DNA of 64,000 bases from Chthoniobacter flavus (GCA_945883435.1 CAMCXK010000001.1:62001-126000), one strand, 5' to 3'; positions 8,269 through 16,925 are shown, counted from the first letter of the stretch. Numbers and translations are program-made. The notes: generated by a model from the sequence alone, not told the origin.

Positions 8269-8556
8269 TCAGGCAGGGGTTTGAGCCGGCGGGGCGGGAG
8301 GCTCCTCGGCGGGCGATTGGGCCGGGGGGCTGGATTCGGCGGCTGCCTGTTCGTCGCGAAGGCGGGTCTTCTCGGCCACGACTTGGTGGGCGCAATGCTC
8401 GAGAAGCATGCGAAATCCGCGGAACAACAACGCAGTCAGCACACAGCCCAAGGTGGCATTGAACACCGCCTCTTCAAGAGGCTTGGCTGCAATCAACGAC
8501 ACGACAAGCACCAGGGTGAATCCCAGAAAACCTCCGATGAGAGTGAAAAATTGCAT
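8269..8556 (-). CDS. Small two-helix membrane protein between flhA and fliA
   Basis: The 95-residue protein has two predicted membrane helices (about 2-24 and 30-46) and a charged, then Ala/Pro/Glu-rich C-terminal tail. I do not recognise the family. Its place between flhA and fliA is where many bacteria carry flhF and flhG, which are absent here. The fliA start follows its stop by 3 bases, and a sigma-54 promoter lies about 30 bases upstream of its ATG, so it is the first gene of that transcript. A role in flagellar export or placement is inferred from position only. Confidence 0.72.
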   Translation of the reverse strand: MQFFTLIGGFLGFTLVLVVSLIAAKPLEEAVFNATLGCVLTALLFRGFRMLLEHCAHQVVAEKTRLRDEQAAAESSPPAQSPAEEPPAPPAQTPA

Positions 8557-8584
8557 GTGGTCGAGTCAGCGTGCGCGGTTTGTG

Positions 8585-8601
8585 AGCAAGAATTGCGCCA
8601 A
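8585..8601 (-). promoter_or_regulatory. Candidate sigma-54 promoter for the small membrane protein-fliA-motAB transcript
   Basis: Read on the minus strand the site is TTGGCGC-N5-TTGCT, with GG and GC separated by exactly ten bases as in RpoN -24/-12 elements. It differs from the consensus -24 box TTGGCAC at one base and matches TTGCT at -12. The predicted transcription start is near 8574, leaving an 18-base leader before the ATG at 8556. Confidence 0.6.
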
Positions 8602-8711
8602 ATCTCGGGATGGAGCGAGTTTTTTTTGAAATCGTAGAAAGAAATTATTTAGAAATTGGTTGGAGATTTTAGGAACGAGGCCGCTGGGGGCAAAATCTGC
8701 CGATGAGGGCC

Positions 8712-10877
8712 TCATGCGGCGGCGGGGACACGTTCAGCCGGAGCGGGTGTGATAATGCCGACGTTTTGAATCTCGGTTTGCGAAGGGAGTTCCTGGTAGG
8801 AAAGAACGCTGAGTTTGGGAAGGGAGGGTTCGAAGAAGCGCTTGAAAGCGAGGCGGAGTTCCGAGGTGACGATCGCCAGAGGGGAGAGGCCTTGTTCAGC
8901 CATCGAGTTGGAGCGGATCGTAAGTTCGCGGAGGAGGAACTGCGCGGTATGGGGGTCGAGGGCCAGGGTGGTCTCGAAGTGCGAGCGTTGAATGCGCTGC
9001 ATGAGGGATTGTTCCAGGCGCGGATCGAGGGTGATGCACTTGACGAGGTTGGGTTCGGCTTCATACAGGCCGATGAAGTAGGTGCCGAGGCGGCGGCGGA
9101 CTTGTTCGCTGAGTTCGTCGGGGTTTTTGGTGACGGGAGCGTAGTCGGCGAGGGCTTCAAGGATGAGCGGGAGGTTTTTGATGGGGACACCCTCGCGGAG
9201 GAGGTTTTGAAGAACGCGTTGGATGATACCGAGGTTGACCAGATCGGGAAGGAGTTCGGCCACGAGGGCCGGGTGGGATTCTTTGACACGGTCGATAAGG
9301 CCTTGCACCTCTTGACGGGTGAGGATGAGGTGGGCGACTTGTTTGAGCGTTTCGGCAAGGTGGGTGATCAGGACCGAGGTGGCATCGACGACGCTGTAGC
9401 CATTGATTTCGGCGGTGCGTTTTTCCTCCTCGGCGATCCAGACGGCTTCGATGCCAAAAACCGGCTCGCGGGTGGGAACTCCCTTCAGGGTAATCATGCT
9501 GCCGGAGACATTCATAGCCAGCCAGCGGTTGGGAATCACAGACGCACGGGCGAACGATTTGCCACGGAGAAGAAAGGTGTATTCGTTGGGTTCCAGTTCC
9601 AAACTGTCCCGAATGGCGATGGGCGGGATAACCATGCCGTTGTCGCGGGCGAAGCCTTTGCGAACACCGGTGATCCGGTCGAGGAGTTCGCCGCCTTGGG
9701 TTTTGTCGGCCAGTCGCAGAAGACCATAGCCTACTTCAATCGAGAGCACCTCACTTTCGATCAGCTTGTGCATGTCTTCCGGAGACTTGGCGGCGTCTCC
9801 CCCGGCGGGGTTGGAGCCGGCGGCGCGGTTGGAGGGGGCGGAGCCCGCAGGGCCGGGAAGAGCGAGTTGGCCTTTGCCGGCTGGTTGAAGAGCGTCTTTG
9901 GTTTGCTTGGCGAGCAGGTAGGCGATGATGCCCGTGATGGCGCCGAGAATAATAAACGGCGCTGGAGGCATGCCTGGGGCGAATCCCATGGCCGTGATGA
10001 GTCCCGAGGCAATGCCCACGGCGCGCGGGTAGGCTCCAAGTTGTTGTCCGATTTGGGCACCGAGGCTGTTTTCACCTTGAGCGCGGGTCACAAGAAGACC
10101 GGCGGCAACGGAGATAATCAAAGCGGGAACTTGGGAGACGAGTCCGTCACCGATGGAAAGCAGGGTGTATTTTTGAAGGGCCACATCGATGGGAAGGCCT
10201 TTCTGGGCCATGCCGATGGCAAAGCCACCCACTACGTTGATGAGCGTGATGAGAATGCCAGCCACGGCGTCGCCGCGGACGAATTTGCTGGCACCGTCCA
10301 TGGAACCGTAGAAGTCGGCTTCTTTTTGCACTTTGAGCCGTCGCGAGGTGGCGGTGAGTTCATCGATGATACCGGCATTGAGTTCGGCATCGATGGCCAT
10401 TTGCTTGCCCGGCATGGCATCGAGGGTGAAGCGGGCGGCCACCTCGGCGATGCGGCCGGCGCCTTTGGTGATGACCACGAAATTGATAATGACCAAAATG
10501 ATGAAGACCACCGCGCCCACGAGGTAGTTGCCCGCGATGAGAACATGGCCGAAGGCTTCGATGACCTGGCCGGCATACCCGTCGAGAAGGATAAGGCGTG
10601 TCGAGGCGATGTTGAGGGCCAACCGGAGAAGCGTGACAGCCAGAAGAATCGTCGGGAAGGCCGAGAACTCCGGCGGGTCTTTCACGTAAATGATGACGAG
10701 AAGGATCATCAGCGAGGCCCCGATATTGACGGAAAGGAAGAAGTCGAGCGCCCAAGTCGGCACCGGAACGACGAGGAGAAGAATGATGCCGAAGAGACCC
10801 AGCGTGAAAACAAGATCCGGCTGGCGGAGGAGTTTCGACCAGTTTCCGGCGGGTGATGTGGCTTGGGTGGTGGCCAT
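8712..10877 (-). CDS. flhA: Flagellar export gate protein FlhA
   Basis: FlhA is the large integral subunit of the flagellar type III export gate. The 721-residue length is slightly above the usual 690-700. The N-terminal half has eight membrane helices and the family motif around LALNIASTRLILLDGYAG. The conserved cytoplasmic FHIPEP loop region (ITKGAGRIAEVAARFTLDAM) follows, and the C-terminal half is the soluble export-chaperone platform. A Pro/Gly/Ala-rich linker after the last helix accounts for the extra length. It starts 12 bases after flhB. Confidence 0.97.
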   Translation of the reverse strand: MATTQATSPAGNWSKLLRQPDLVFTLGLFGIILLLVVPVPTWALDFFLSVNIGASLMILLVIIYVKDPPEFSAFPTILLAVTLLRLALNIASTRLILLDGYAGQVIEAFGHVLIAGNYLVGAVVFIILVIINFVVITKGAGRIAEVAARFTLDAMPGKQMAIDAELNAGIIDELTATSRRLKVQKEADFYGSMDGASKFVRGDAVAGILITLINVVGGFAIGMAQKGLPIDVALQKYTLLSIGDGLVSQVPALIISVAAGLLVTRAQGENSLGAQIGQQLGAYPRAVGIASGLITAMGFAPGMPPAPFIILGAITGIIAYLLAKQTKDALQPAGKGQLALPGPAGSAPSNRAAGSNPAGGDAAKSPEDMHKLIESEVLSIEVGYGLLRLADKTQGGELLDRITGVRKGFARDNGMVIPPIAIRDSLELEPNEYTFLLRGKSFARASVIPNRWLAMNVSGSMITLKGVPTREPVFGIEAVWIAEEEKRTAEINGYSVVDATSVLITHLAETLKQVAHLILTRQEVQGLIDRVKESHPALVAELLPDLVNLGIIQRVLQNLLREGVPIKNLPLILEALADYAPVTKNPDELSEQVRRRLGTYFIGLYEAEPNLVKCITLDPRLEQSLMQRIQRSHFETTLALDPHTAQFLLRELTIRSNSMAEQGLSPLAIVTSELRLAFKRFFEPSLPKLSVLSYQELPSQTEIQNVGIITPAPAERVPAAA

Positions 10878-10889
10878 GGATCGGATGCG

Positions 10890-11984
10890 TCAGGATTTCA
10901 ATCGGCGGGCCTTGAGTTGATGGAAATAGTAGCGATGGGTGCGGTAGACGTAACCTAAAATCTCCGCGATGGCTTGGTAAAGCTGGGCGGGAATGGGTTT
11001 GCCGACCTGGCCGAATTTGAAGAGCGCGCGGGCAACCGGCTTGTTTTCCACCATGGGCACATCGAATTTGCCGCCGATGGCCTTGATGCGCTGTGCAAAG
11101 ATGTTTTGGCCTTTGGCGAGCACAACGGGCGCCGAGTCCACGCCGCGTTCGTATTTCAGGGCGACGGCGTAGTGGGTCGGATTGGTCACGATGACATCGG
11201 CCTTGGGCACATCGGCCAGCATTTGACGTTGCAAGAGACGGCGGGCCATTGCGCGCTGGGCCATACGCACATTCGGGTCGCCCATGGCTTGGCGGTTTTC
11301 ATCTTTCACTTCTTGACGCGTCATCATGAGGTCCTTCTCGGTTTTCTTGAGCTGGAAAAGATAGTGGAGAATGGCGAGACCGCTCATGGCGAGTGCCAGG
11401 CGGAAGAAGAGCATAAGCGTCGAATCCTGAATAAATGTGCCCAGGCGGAACAGGGGAACCGGTGTGAAAAAAATCGGATCGGTCAGCACGTCCTGAACGC
11501 CCGTGTAAATCAGAACCGCAACGATGAGACATTTCCCAAGGTCCACGAACATTTTGATCAGCCCCTGCTTGCTGAAGACGCGTTGCATACCCGAGACCGG
11601 ATTCAGTTTTTCAAATTTCAGTCCCACGACCTCGGGAGTCGGCTTGAAGCCGCTTTGAAGTCCGCCCGCAAGCACGCTGGCCACAGTGGTGGCGGCCAGC
11701 ATCGGTGCCAGAAGTCCCAGAATCATCAAGCTGCCCATACTGAGCCAGTGGGGGATGGAGTCGCTGGTGATCTGATACTTTTCGAGGTTTCCGAGCACAC
11801 TGGAGACGAATTCCGTGATAAATCGGGATTGGGAGCCCAGTGTGAACAGCAGCACAAAGTAAGCCGCAACGAGTCCCAACACGACCTGAATCTCCGGCGC
11901 TTGGGCGAATTGGCCCTTGTTATGCGCCTCGGTGAGTTTTTTCTCCGTGGGCTTCTCTGTGGCGTTGTCGTTGTGTTCGGCCAT
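10890..11984 (-). CDS. flhB: Flagellar export switch protein FlhB
   Basis: FlhB controls the switch from rod/hook to filament substrate export. The 364-residue protein has four membrane helices, then a cytoplasmic domain carrying the autocleavage motif NPTH (Asn268-Pro269-Thr270-His271) in VIVTNPTHYAVALKYE. The N-terminus (EKPTEKKLTEAHNKGQ) is standard. It begins 6 bases after fliR and is followed by flhA. The leader before ATG is TGACACACC, with no clear Shine-Dalgarno. Confidence 0.97.
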   Translation of the reverse strand: MAEHNDNATEKPTEKKLTEAHNKGQFAQAPEIQVVLGLVAAYFVLLFTLGSQSRFITEFVSSVLGNLEKYQITSDSIPHWLSMGSLMILGLLAPMLAATTVASVLAGGLQSGFKPTPEVVGLKFEKLNPVSGMQRVFSKQGLIKMFVDLGKCLIVAVLIYTGVQDVLTDPIFFTPVPLFRLGTFIQDSTLMLFFRLALAMSGLAILHYLFQLKKTEKDLMMTRQEVKDENRQAMGDPNVRMAQRAMARRLLQRQMLADVPKADVIVTNPTHYAVALKYERGVDSAPVVLAKGQNIFAQRIKAIGGKFDVPMVENKPVARALFKFGQVGKPIPAQLYQAIAEILGYVYRTHRYYFHQLKARRLKS

Positions 11985-11990
11985 GGTGTG

Positions 11991-12749
11991 TCAGCGCAGG
12001 AAGCGCAGCATGAGTTCCGGCAATTCCAACATGTCGCGCAGCACATATTGGACCGTGAGCCCCAGCGTCATCGCAAATACCGTCAACCCTGCCAAAATCT
12101 GAACCGGAAAACTCAAGATAAACACATTGAGACTCGGCGCCGCCCGTCCCAGAACCGAGAAGCACATGTTCACCAGAAAGCTGATTGCCAGCAACGGGGC
12201 TGAAATCTGAATCGCAAGGAGGAAAACTTTGCCGCTTGCGTTTAAGACCGTGTTGATCGAATCCGGGTTGAAAATCGTGCTGGGCGGAAACACCTCAAAG
12301 CTCCGGGCAAACGCCACCAAGCAAAATTGATAGGCTCCTGTCACCAAAAAAAGCACTGTTCCGAACGACAACAGCATAGTGTTGGGGGGAGTGGCCGAGT
12401 TCCGGGTCACCGGATCGATGTTGGAACTCAGGGACAAACCGATTTGAACCGCAATAATCTCACCGGCCATTTCCAGGGCATACAACAAGAAGCGAACAGC
12501 AAACCCCATCAGTAGTCCGGTCAGAACTTCATGAATTGCTTGCAAAACAACTAAAAACCAATGCGGAGGCACGCCGCCAAAGGGTCCGAACGCCGGAGCC
12601 AGAAGATAGGCAATCACCGCAGCGGTGGCCACTCGAATCGGAGCGGGAATCATCGCTCCCGAGAAGACGGGCAAAATCAAAAATAAACCGGTGGCCCGCA
12701 GAAAGATGAGCAGGCCGGGGTAAATATCTTCGATCTGAATGACTGTCAT
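11991..12749 (-). CDS. fliR: Flagellar export gate protein FliR
   Basis: FliR is a core subunit of the FliPQR export channel. The 252-residue hydrophobic protein has about six membrane segments and family features such as LPVFSGAMIPAPIRVATA near the N-terminus and VQIGLSLSSNIDPVTRN centrally. Its start overlaps the end of fliQ by ATGA, so expression is coupled across the gate genes, which probably helps fix stoichiometry. Confidence 0.96.
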   Translation of the reverse strand: MTVIQIEDIYPGLLIFLRATGLFLILPVFSGAMIPAPIRVATAAVIAYLLAPAFGPFGGVPPHWFLVVLQAIHEVLTGLLMGFAVRFLLYALEMAGEIIAVQIGLSLSSNIDPVTRNSATPPNTMLLSFGTVLFLVTGAYQFCLVAFARSFEVFPPSTIFNPDSINTVLNASGKVFLLAIQISAPLLAISFLVNMCFSVLGRAAPSLNVFILSFPVQILAGLTVFAMTLGLTVQYVLRDMLELPELMLRFLR

Positions 12750-13015
12750 CGCGTCATTTCCGGGATTTTAGTGATAAAAAAGACGGCAAATTCCATCAGT
12801 TGCCGCACCATCCAAGGGGCTCCGACGATAATGACGGCTCCGATGGCGATGAGCTTTGGGGCGAAGCTGAGAGTGGGTTCTTGAATGCTGGTGATAGCCT
12901 GCAAGAGGCTGATAATGACGCCCACAATGATGGAAGCCAGGATGATCGGGGTCACCACAAGCAGGGAAACGGTAATCAGCGACCGCAACATTTCAATAGC
13001 GGTTTCCTGATTCAT
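12746..13015 (-). CDS. fliQ: Flagellar export gate protein FliQ
   Basis: FliQ is the small two-helix subunit of the FliPQR channel. From the ATG at 13015 it is 89 residues, the normal family length, starting MNQETAIEMLRSLITVSLLV and containing AITSIQEPTLSFAPKL, the conserved FliQ loop. That start overlaps the fliP stop by ATGA; an ATG at 13057 would add 14 residues encoded within fliP and was rejected. Confidence 0.96.
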   Translation of the reverse strand: MNQETAIEMLRSLITVSLLVVTPIILASIIVGVIISLLQAITSIQEPTLSFAPKLIAIGAVIIVGAPWMVRQLMEFAVFFITKIPEMTR

Positions 13016-13881
13016 GCGGCAAAACTTTGCACCAGCGACCGCACAACCAACTGCCAACCATCAACCAGCACGAAAAGCAACAGTTTCAGCGGCAACGCGA
13101 CCAGCGTGGGCGGCATCATCATCATGCCCATTGACATAAGGGTGGATGCCACAAGAAAGTCGATCACCAGAAACGGGATAAAAATTAAAAAACCCATTTG
13201 AAACGCGGTTCGCAGTTCGCTCACAACAAAGGCCGGCAAAACCACTCTCAAGGGGAGATCGTTCACATCGGTGCGCCCCATTCCGGCAAGATCAAGGAAG
13301 AAATCAACTTCTCCCGGGCGGGTTTGCCGCAGCATAAAAGTGCGAATCGGTTCCACGGCGCGGTCCATGGCTTCATTGGATCCAATCTCCTCATTCATGT
13401 AGGGCGTGATCGCTTGATTCTGAATTTGTTCCCAAACGGGAGCCATGATGAAAAACGTAAGAAAGAGGGAAATCCCGATCAGCAATTGATTGGCCGGGGC
13501 GCTGGGCACGCCGAGGGCGGTGCGCACAAAGCCCAGAACGATGACGATACGCGTGAAGCTGGTCATGAGCATGATCAGTGACGGGGCCAGCGTCAGCAGC
13601 GTCATGACGATCACGATTTGGATCGCGGTGCTCAGGTTGGCGCGGTCATCGGATCCGCCGATTTGGAAATTGATGAGCGGGGTGGAGGGGGCTGATGGGG
13701 CCCGGGGCGCATTGGGAGCCGGCGGGGCAATGGGAGCGGTCGGCGCGGCGGGGGCCGAAGGCACGCGAGGGGCCTGAGGCGCGGGCTGGGCGGGCGAGGA
13801 GGGAGACGTTTGAGCCCAGACGGGGACAAGGTTTAATCCAGTTACGAGGACAAAGAAACCGAAAAGACGCAGAGACTTCAT
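13012..13881 (-). CDS. fliP: Flagellar export gate protein FliP with Pro/Ala-rich insert
   Basis: FliP forms most of the export channel. The 289-residue protein is longer than the usual 245 because a Pro/Ala/Ser-rich linker (about residues 24-70) separates the signal peptide from the conserved core. The core shows MTSFTRIVIVLGFVRTALG, PANQLLIGISLFLTFFIM, PLRVVLPAFVVSELRTAFQM and FLVIDFLVASTLMSMGMMMM, all diagnostic. It overlaps fliO and fliQ by 4 bases each. The linker is the only odd feature and its role is unknown. Confidence 0.96.
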   Translation of the reverse strand: MKSLRLFGFFVLVTGLNLVPVWAQTSPSSPAQPAPQAPRVPSAPAAPTAPIAPPAPNAPRAPSAPSTPLINFQIGGSDDRANLSTAIQIVIVMTLLTLAPSLIMLMTSFTRIVIVLGFVRTALGVPSAPANQLLIGISLFLTFFIMAPVWEQIQNQAITPYMNEEIGSNEAMDRAVEPIRTFMLRQTRPGEVDFFLDLAGMGRTDVNDLPLRVVLPAFVVSELRTAFQMGFLIFIPFLVIDFLVASTLMSMGMMMMPPTLVALPLKLLLFVLVDGWQLVVRSLVQSFAA

Positions 13882-14333
13882 TTTCCGCTGAATGGGTTGG
13901 TGGGAATGCTATCCATCAATTTGGAAAAATCCGTGGCGCCTGCGGCCGGCGCGGTTTGCTTTTCGAGGCTGCACAGGTAGTCGATGCGGCCTGGCGTCAC
14001 CCCCAGAAGCATGCGGTTGTCTTCATAGCCGACCACGATTAAAAACTGGCGGTTTCCCAATGGTCGCATTTCCAGCACGTTCAGTTTGCGGTCTTCCTTG
14101 GATCGGGCCCGGTGGAGTGGGATTCCAAATTTAACCAAGTAAATGGCAGCGCCGGCCACGGCGGCCAGCAGGGTGATATAGCCAAGGAGGCGACCGAATT
14201 CATCCGCTCCCGGAGCCTTCAAGGCCGGGGGTGGGGTCGGTGAGGGAGAAGCCTCTTGGGCGAAGGCCGGGGCGATGAGCAAACCAAACGCGACCGCCGC
14301 CACCAAAGCGGACGTCCGCAGGAAGGGTGTCAT
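13878..14333 (-). CDS. fliO: Flagellar biosynthesis protein FliO
   Basis: The 151-residue protein has a cleavable-looking signal sequence (to about residue 25), a Pro-rich spacer, one membrane helix (LLGYITLLAAVAGAAIYLV) and a short cytoplasmic domain containing LNVLEMRPLGNRQFLIVVGY and MLLGVTPGRI. This is the FliO/FliZ layout. FliO is a chaperone for FliP assembly. Its place between fliN and fliP and the 4-base overlaps on both sides support the call. Confidence 0.9.
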   Translation of the reverse strand: MTPFLRTSALVAAVAFGLLIAPAFAQEASPSPTPPPALKAPGADEFGRLLGYITLLAAVAGAAIYLVKFGIPLHRARSKEDRKLNVLEMRPLGNRQFLIVVGYEDNRMLLGVTPGRIDYLCSLEKQTAPAAGATDFSKLMDSIPTNPFSGK

Positions 14334-14590
14334 GCTACGTCTCCGACGATCTGCGTGATTTTAATTCCGAAATTATCCTCGACAACAACCACTTCACCGC
14401 GTGCGATCAGTTTGTCGTTGACGTAGAGGCCAACAGGTTCGCTGGCGAGTTGGTCGAGTTGAAGAACGGTGCCTTCGCTTAATTCGACGACGTCCCGCAT
14501 GGGAAGCATGCAGGATCCGATACGAACGGTGAGATCGACTTTGACATCGAGAATGACGGAAAGATTTTTGGCGTCGGTCAGGGTGCTCAT
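14330..14590 (-). CDS. fliN: Flagellar motor switch protein FliN
   Basis: FliN forms the lower C-ring with FliM. The 86-residue protein is essentially only the SpoA domain: ILDVKVDLTVRIGSCMLPM, LSEGTVLQLDQLASEPVGLY and ARGEVVVVEDNFGIKITQI are characteristic. The start at 14590 overlaps the fliM stop by ATGA; an earlier ATG at 14650 would only add residues encoded inside fliM. The codons before ATG read CCACACCC, a leader shared with motA and fliL. Confidence 0.95.
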   Translation of the reverse strand: MSTLTDAKNLSVILDVKVDLTVRIGSCMLPMRDVVELSEGTVLQLDQLASEPVGLYVNDKLIARGEVVVVEDNFGIKITQIVGDVA

Positions 14591-15585
14591 GGGTGTGGGG
14601 CTTGTTTGGACTCGGATTGGATTTGGAGGGCGACATGGCCGTTCTCGCAACCGGCTTGGGCGGTGAAGCGGGGAACATTTGCGATGCGCACGCGGGTGGC
14701 TTGAAGGGTGGATTTGGGAAGTTCAACCACGTCTCCCACCCGCAGGCGAAGAACGTCGCTGACACTGGCGCCCGGGACCTCCCAATCGGCAATGACGGGC
14801 ACGGAGATTTGGTTGTAGGAGTTGCGCCATTGCTGGGGGCGGACCTCCGGTTGGGAACTCATCTCGCGGGTGCGGCGGCTGTGCAGGCTCTTGGCGATCG
14901 GCTCCAACATGTTGTAGGGCACACCGATCTGAATCAATTCCACACTGTCTCCGGCCAGAGCCTCGATTGTCAGGACCAGCATGACCGTGTCATTCGAGGC
15001 TGCTTGGAGAAACCGGGGGTTGTTTTCGTGGCCGATTTGGCGGCCCGTGTAGCTGCGTTCATCTTTCCACTGGCGGCACCATTCTCCGATGATGATGTCG
15101 ACAATCTCCTCCAGAAGTGCAATTTCGATTTCGGTGAGATAACGTTCCTCGTCGGAGGTCATACCCCGGCCGCCAAGCATCCGGTTCGTCATGCTGATGG
15201 CCAGCCGGGGGTGGATTTCCAGAATTCCGATGCCCGGAAGTTGGTCGATTTTGAAGAGCGAAATGTGCGTCGGGTTCTTCATCGAATCGGTGAATTTCCC
15301 GTAAGGCATGGTGCTCAAATTGGCGAGTTTGAGACTCATGTCCGCCCGCAAAAGCGAGGAAAAGCGCGCCGAGATGGTGGAAATGAACCCGGCGTTGTAG
15401 GAGCGGAAACGGCGGATTTCGGCCTCTGCCAAGTGGATCGGTGTGCGGAAATCGAAGGCTTTCGCTTGGGCCTTGGCGGCTGCCGGGAATCGGGAACCGT
15501 CGTGTTGGAAGATATTCGGGGCCGAGGAGACGGCCGCCTCGGCGACGAGTCGATCGATGTCCGATTGGTTGAGTGTTCCTGCCAT
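14587..15585 (-). CDS. fliM: Flagellar motor switch protein FliM
   Basis: FliM is the C-ring protein that binds CheY-P and FliN. The 332-residue length is typical. The N-terminus (LNQSDIDRLVAEA) resembles the CheY-binding motif, followed by the CheC-like middle domain with SNRML-type sequence (SMTNRMLGGRG, TEIEIALLEEIVDIIIGEW) and a C-terminal SpoA domain (LRLRVGDVVELPKSTLQATR). It lies 14 bases after fliL and is coupled to fliN. No chemotaxis gene is present in the window. Confidence 0.95.
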   Translation of the reverse strand: MAGTLNQSDIDRLVAEAAVSSAPNIFQHDGSRFPAAAKAQAKAFDFRTPIHLAEAEIRRFRSYNAGFISTISARFSSLLRADMSLKLANLSTMPYGKFTDSMKNPTHISLFKIDQLPGIGILEIHPRLAISMTNRMLGGRGMTSDEERYLTEIEIALLEEIVDIIIGEWCRQWKDERSYTGRQIGHENNPRFLQAASNDTVMLVLTIEALAGDSVELIQIGVPYNMLEPIAKSLHSRRTREMSSQPEVRPQQWRNSYNQISVPVIADWEVPGASVSDVLRLRVGDVVELPKSTLQATRVRIANVPRFTAQAGCENGHVALQIQSESKQAPHP

Positions 15586-15599
15586 GGAGGGGGAGCTGG

Positions 15600-16118
15600 T
15601 TACTGAATGACGAACTCGGAAAAATAAATTTGGTCGATCACCTCGGCACCAAGGAGACGGTTGAATTGAGCAATCAGTTGTTTGCGAACTGCTTCACGTC
15701 CATTTGGGTTATCCAAGGCGGCCGGCGACTGGGCGGAAAGAATGGTGATCGCCGCATCGCGCAGGGGAGCCTCGTTTTGTTTCATGATATCACCGATTTT
15801 GGCATCCGCACTCGCGACCTTGAAGTTGGTGCGCAAATAGCGCGTGGTTCCAGTGCCCGAGAGGTTTACCACGAGGGATCCGAATTCCGCAGCGTGCTCG
15901 TCCAGCGCCGAAACGGTTTTCGGTGCGGCATGGGCGTCGTGGGATTCGGCCGCGGTGCCGGCTGCCGCTTTGAGCTTCGGAAGGATCGCAAATTCCATGA
16001 CCCCGTAAACGAGGGCGGGAACCAAAACGACGACGGCAATGATCGGAACGATCGGGCTGCCGGATTTCTTCGGAGGCAGTGGTGCAAGGGCGGGGGCGGA
16101 GTCTTCTTTGGCGGGCAT
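15600..16118 (-). CDS. fliL: Flagellar basal body-associated protein FliL
   Basis: The 172-residue protein has a short cytoplasmic tail, one membrane helix (about 23-44) and a periplasmic domain with EFGSLVVNLSGTGTTRYLRT and REAVRKQLIAQFNRLLG, matching FliL, which surrounds the stator and modulates motor torque. The C-terminus IDQIYFSEFVIQ is the usual end. The leader before ATG is a striking C/A-rich run (CCCACACCCACACCC) without a Shine-Dalgarno. Confidence 0.92.
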   Translation of the reverse strand: MPAKEDSAPALAPLPPKKSGSPIVPIIAVVVLVPALVYGVMEFAILPKLKAAAGTAAESHDAHAAPKTVSALDEHAAEFGSLVVNLSGTGTTRYLRTNFKVASADAKIGDIMKQNEAPLRDAAITILSAQSPAALDNPNGREAVRKQLIAQFNRLLGAEVIDQIYFSEFVIQ

Positions 16119-16154
16119 GGGTGTGGGTGTGGGTTGGGTGGTGGGAGCGTCGTC

Positions 16155-16925
16155 TTAGCGCTTAAGGTTCACGACCTCTTCCATCACAGAATCCGAGACG
16201 GTGATGACGCGGGATCCTGCTTGAAAGGCGCGTTGCGCGACAATGAGGTCGGAAAATTGCTGCGTCAAGTCCACGTTGGATAGCTCCAAGGTGCCTTGAA
16301 TGATGTCTGAGGAGGTGTCCGCCGTGGCAACTCCAGCGGCATCGTTAAAATTGCTCAGCAGGTTTTCAGATTCCCGTTTGAGGCCGTTGGGATTTGCAAA
16401 AGACCACATGGTAATCTGTCCTGCATTGGCTGTCGCGCCGTTGGTGTAAGTGGTGATCGTGCCGTCTTTTTCAATCTTAAACGAGTCCACATTCAAAATG
16501 GGCTGGGCGCCGTCGACCTTCAATCCCCCGTTGGTAAGGAGGTTTCCTTGATCGTCCAATCGGAAATCGCCTGCCCGTGTGTAGAAGACATTGTTTTCCG
16601 CGTCCGTGACTTTGAAAAAGCCTTTTCCTGAGATGCCGAGATCGGTGGAACCGCCGGTGGTGCTGAGCACGCCTTGGGTAAAGCGTTGTGAAATGCTGGC
16701 CACGCTGGTGCCTTGGCCAATTTGCATGCTGTTGGAACCGTTGACTCCACCATTGGTTGCAGACGATTGAACCAGAGTCTCCGCAAATCCGTCCTGGTTG
16801 GTTACGCGGGATCCCTTGAAGCCGGTTGTGTTGACGTTGGCGATGTTGTCACCGATGACTTCGAGGCTTTTACCGAATGTTTTGACGGCTGTGACGCCGC
16901 TGTTGAAGGAGTTGAGGAGTGCCAT
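16155..16925 (-). CDS. flgE: Flagellar hook protein FlgE, short form
   Basis: The 256-residue protein has the axial-protein N-terminal motif (GDNIANVNTTGFKGSRVTN) and a C-terminus ELSNVDLTQQFSDLIVAQRA followed by SRVITVSDSVMEEVVNLKR, which is the FlgE signature rather than that of FlgF or FlgG. FlgE is usually 400 residues or more, so the variable outer domains are largely missing. It follows flgD by 21 bases, the standard flgD-flgE order. The alternative is a FlgF/FlgG-like rod protein; the C-terminus and context favour hook. Confidence 0.88.
   Translation of the reverse strand: MALLNSFNSGVTAVKTFGKSLEVIGDNIANVNTTGFKGSRVTNQDGFAETLVQSSATNGGVNGSNSMQIGQGTSVASISQRFTQGVLSTTGGSTDLGISGKGFFKVTDAENNVFYTRAGDFRLDDQGNLLTNGGLKVDGAQPILNVDSFKIEKDGTITTYTNGATANAGQITMWSFANPNGLKRESENLLSNFNDAAGVATADTSSDIIQGTLELSNVDLTQQFSDLIVAQRAFQAGSRVITVSDSVMEEVVNLKR

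Noticed and set aside
8703-10856. A 717-residue plus-strand open frame opposite flhA
   Set aside because: It is antisense to a full-length, motif-rich FlhA. The long frame results from GC-rich codon bias, and its Gly/Asp/Arg-rich product has no recognisable domain.
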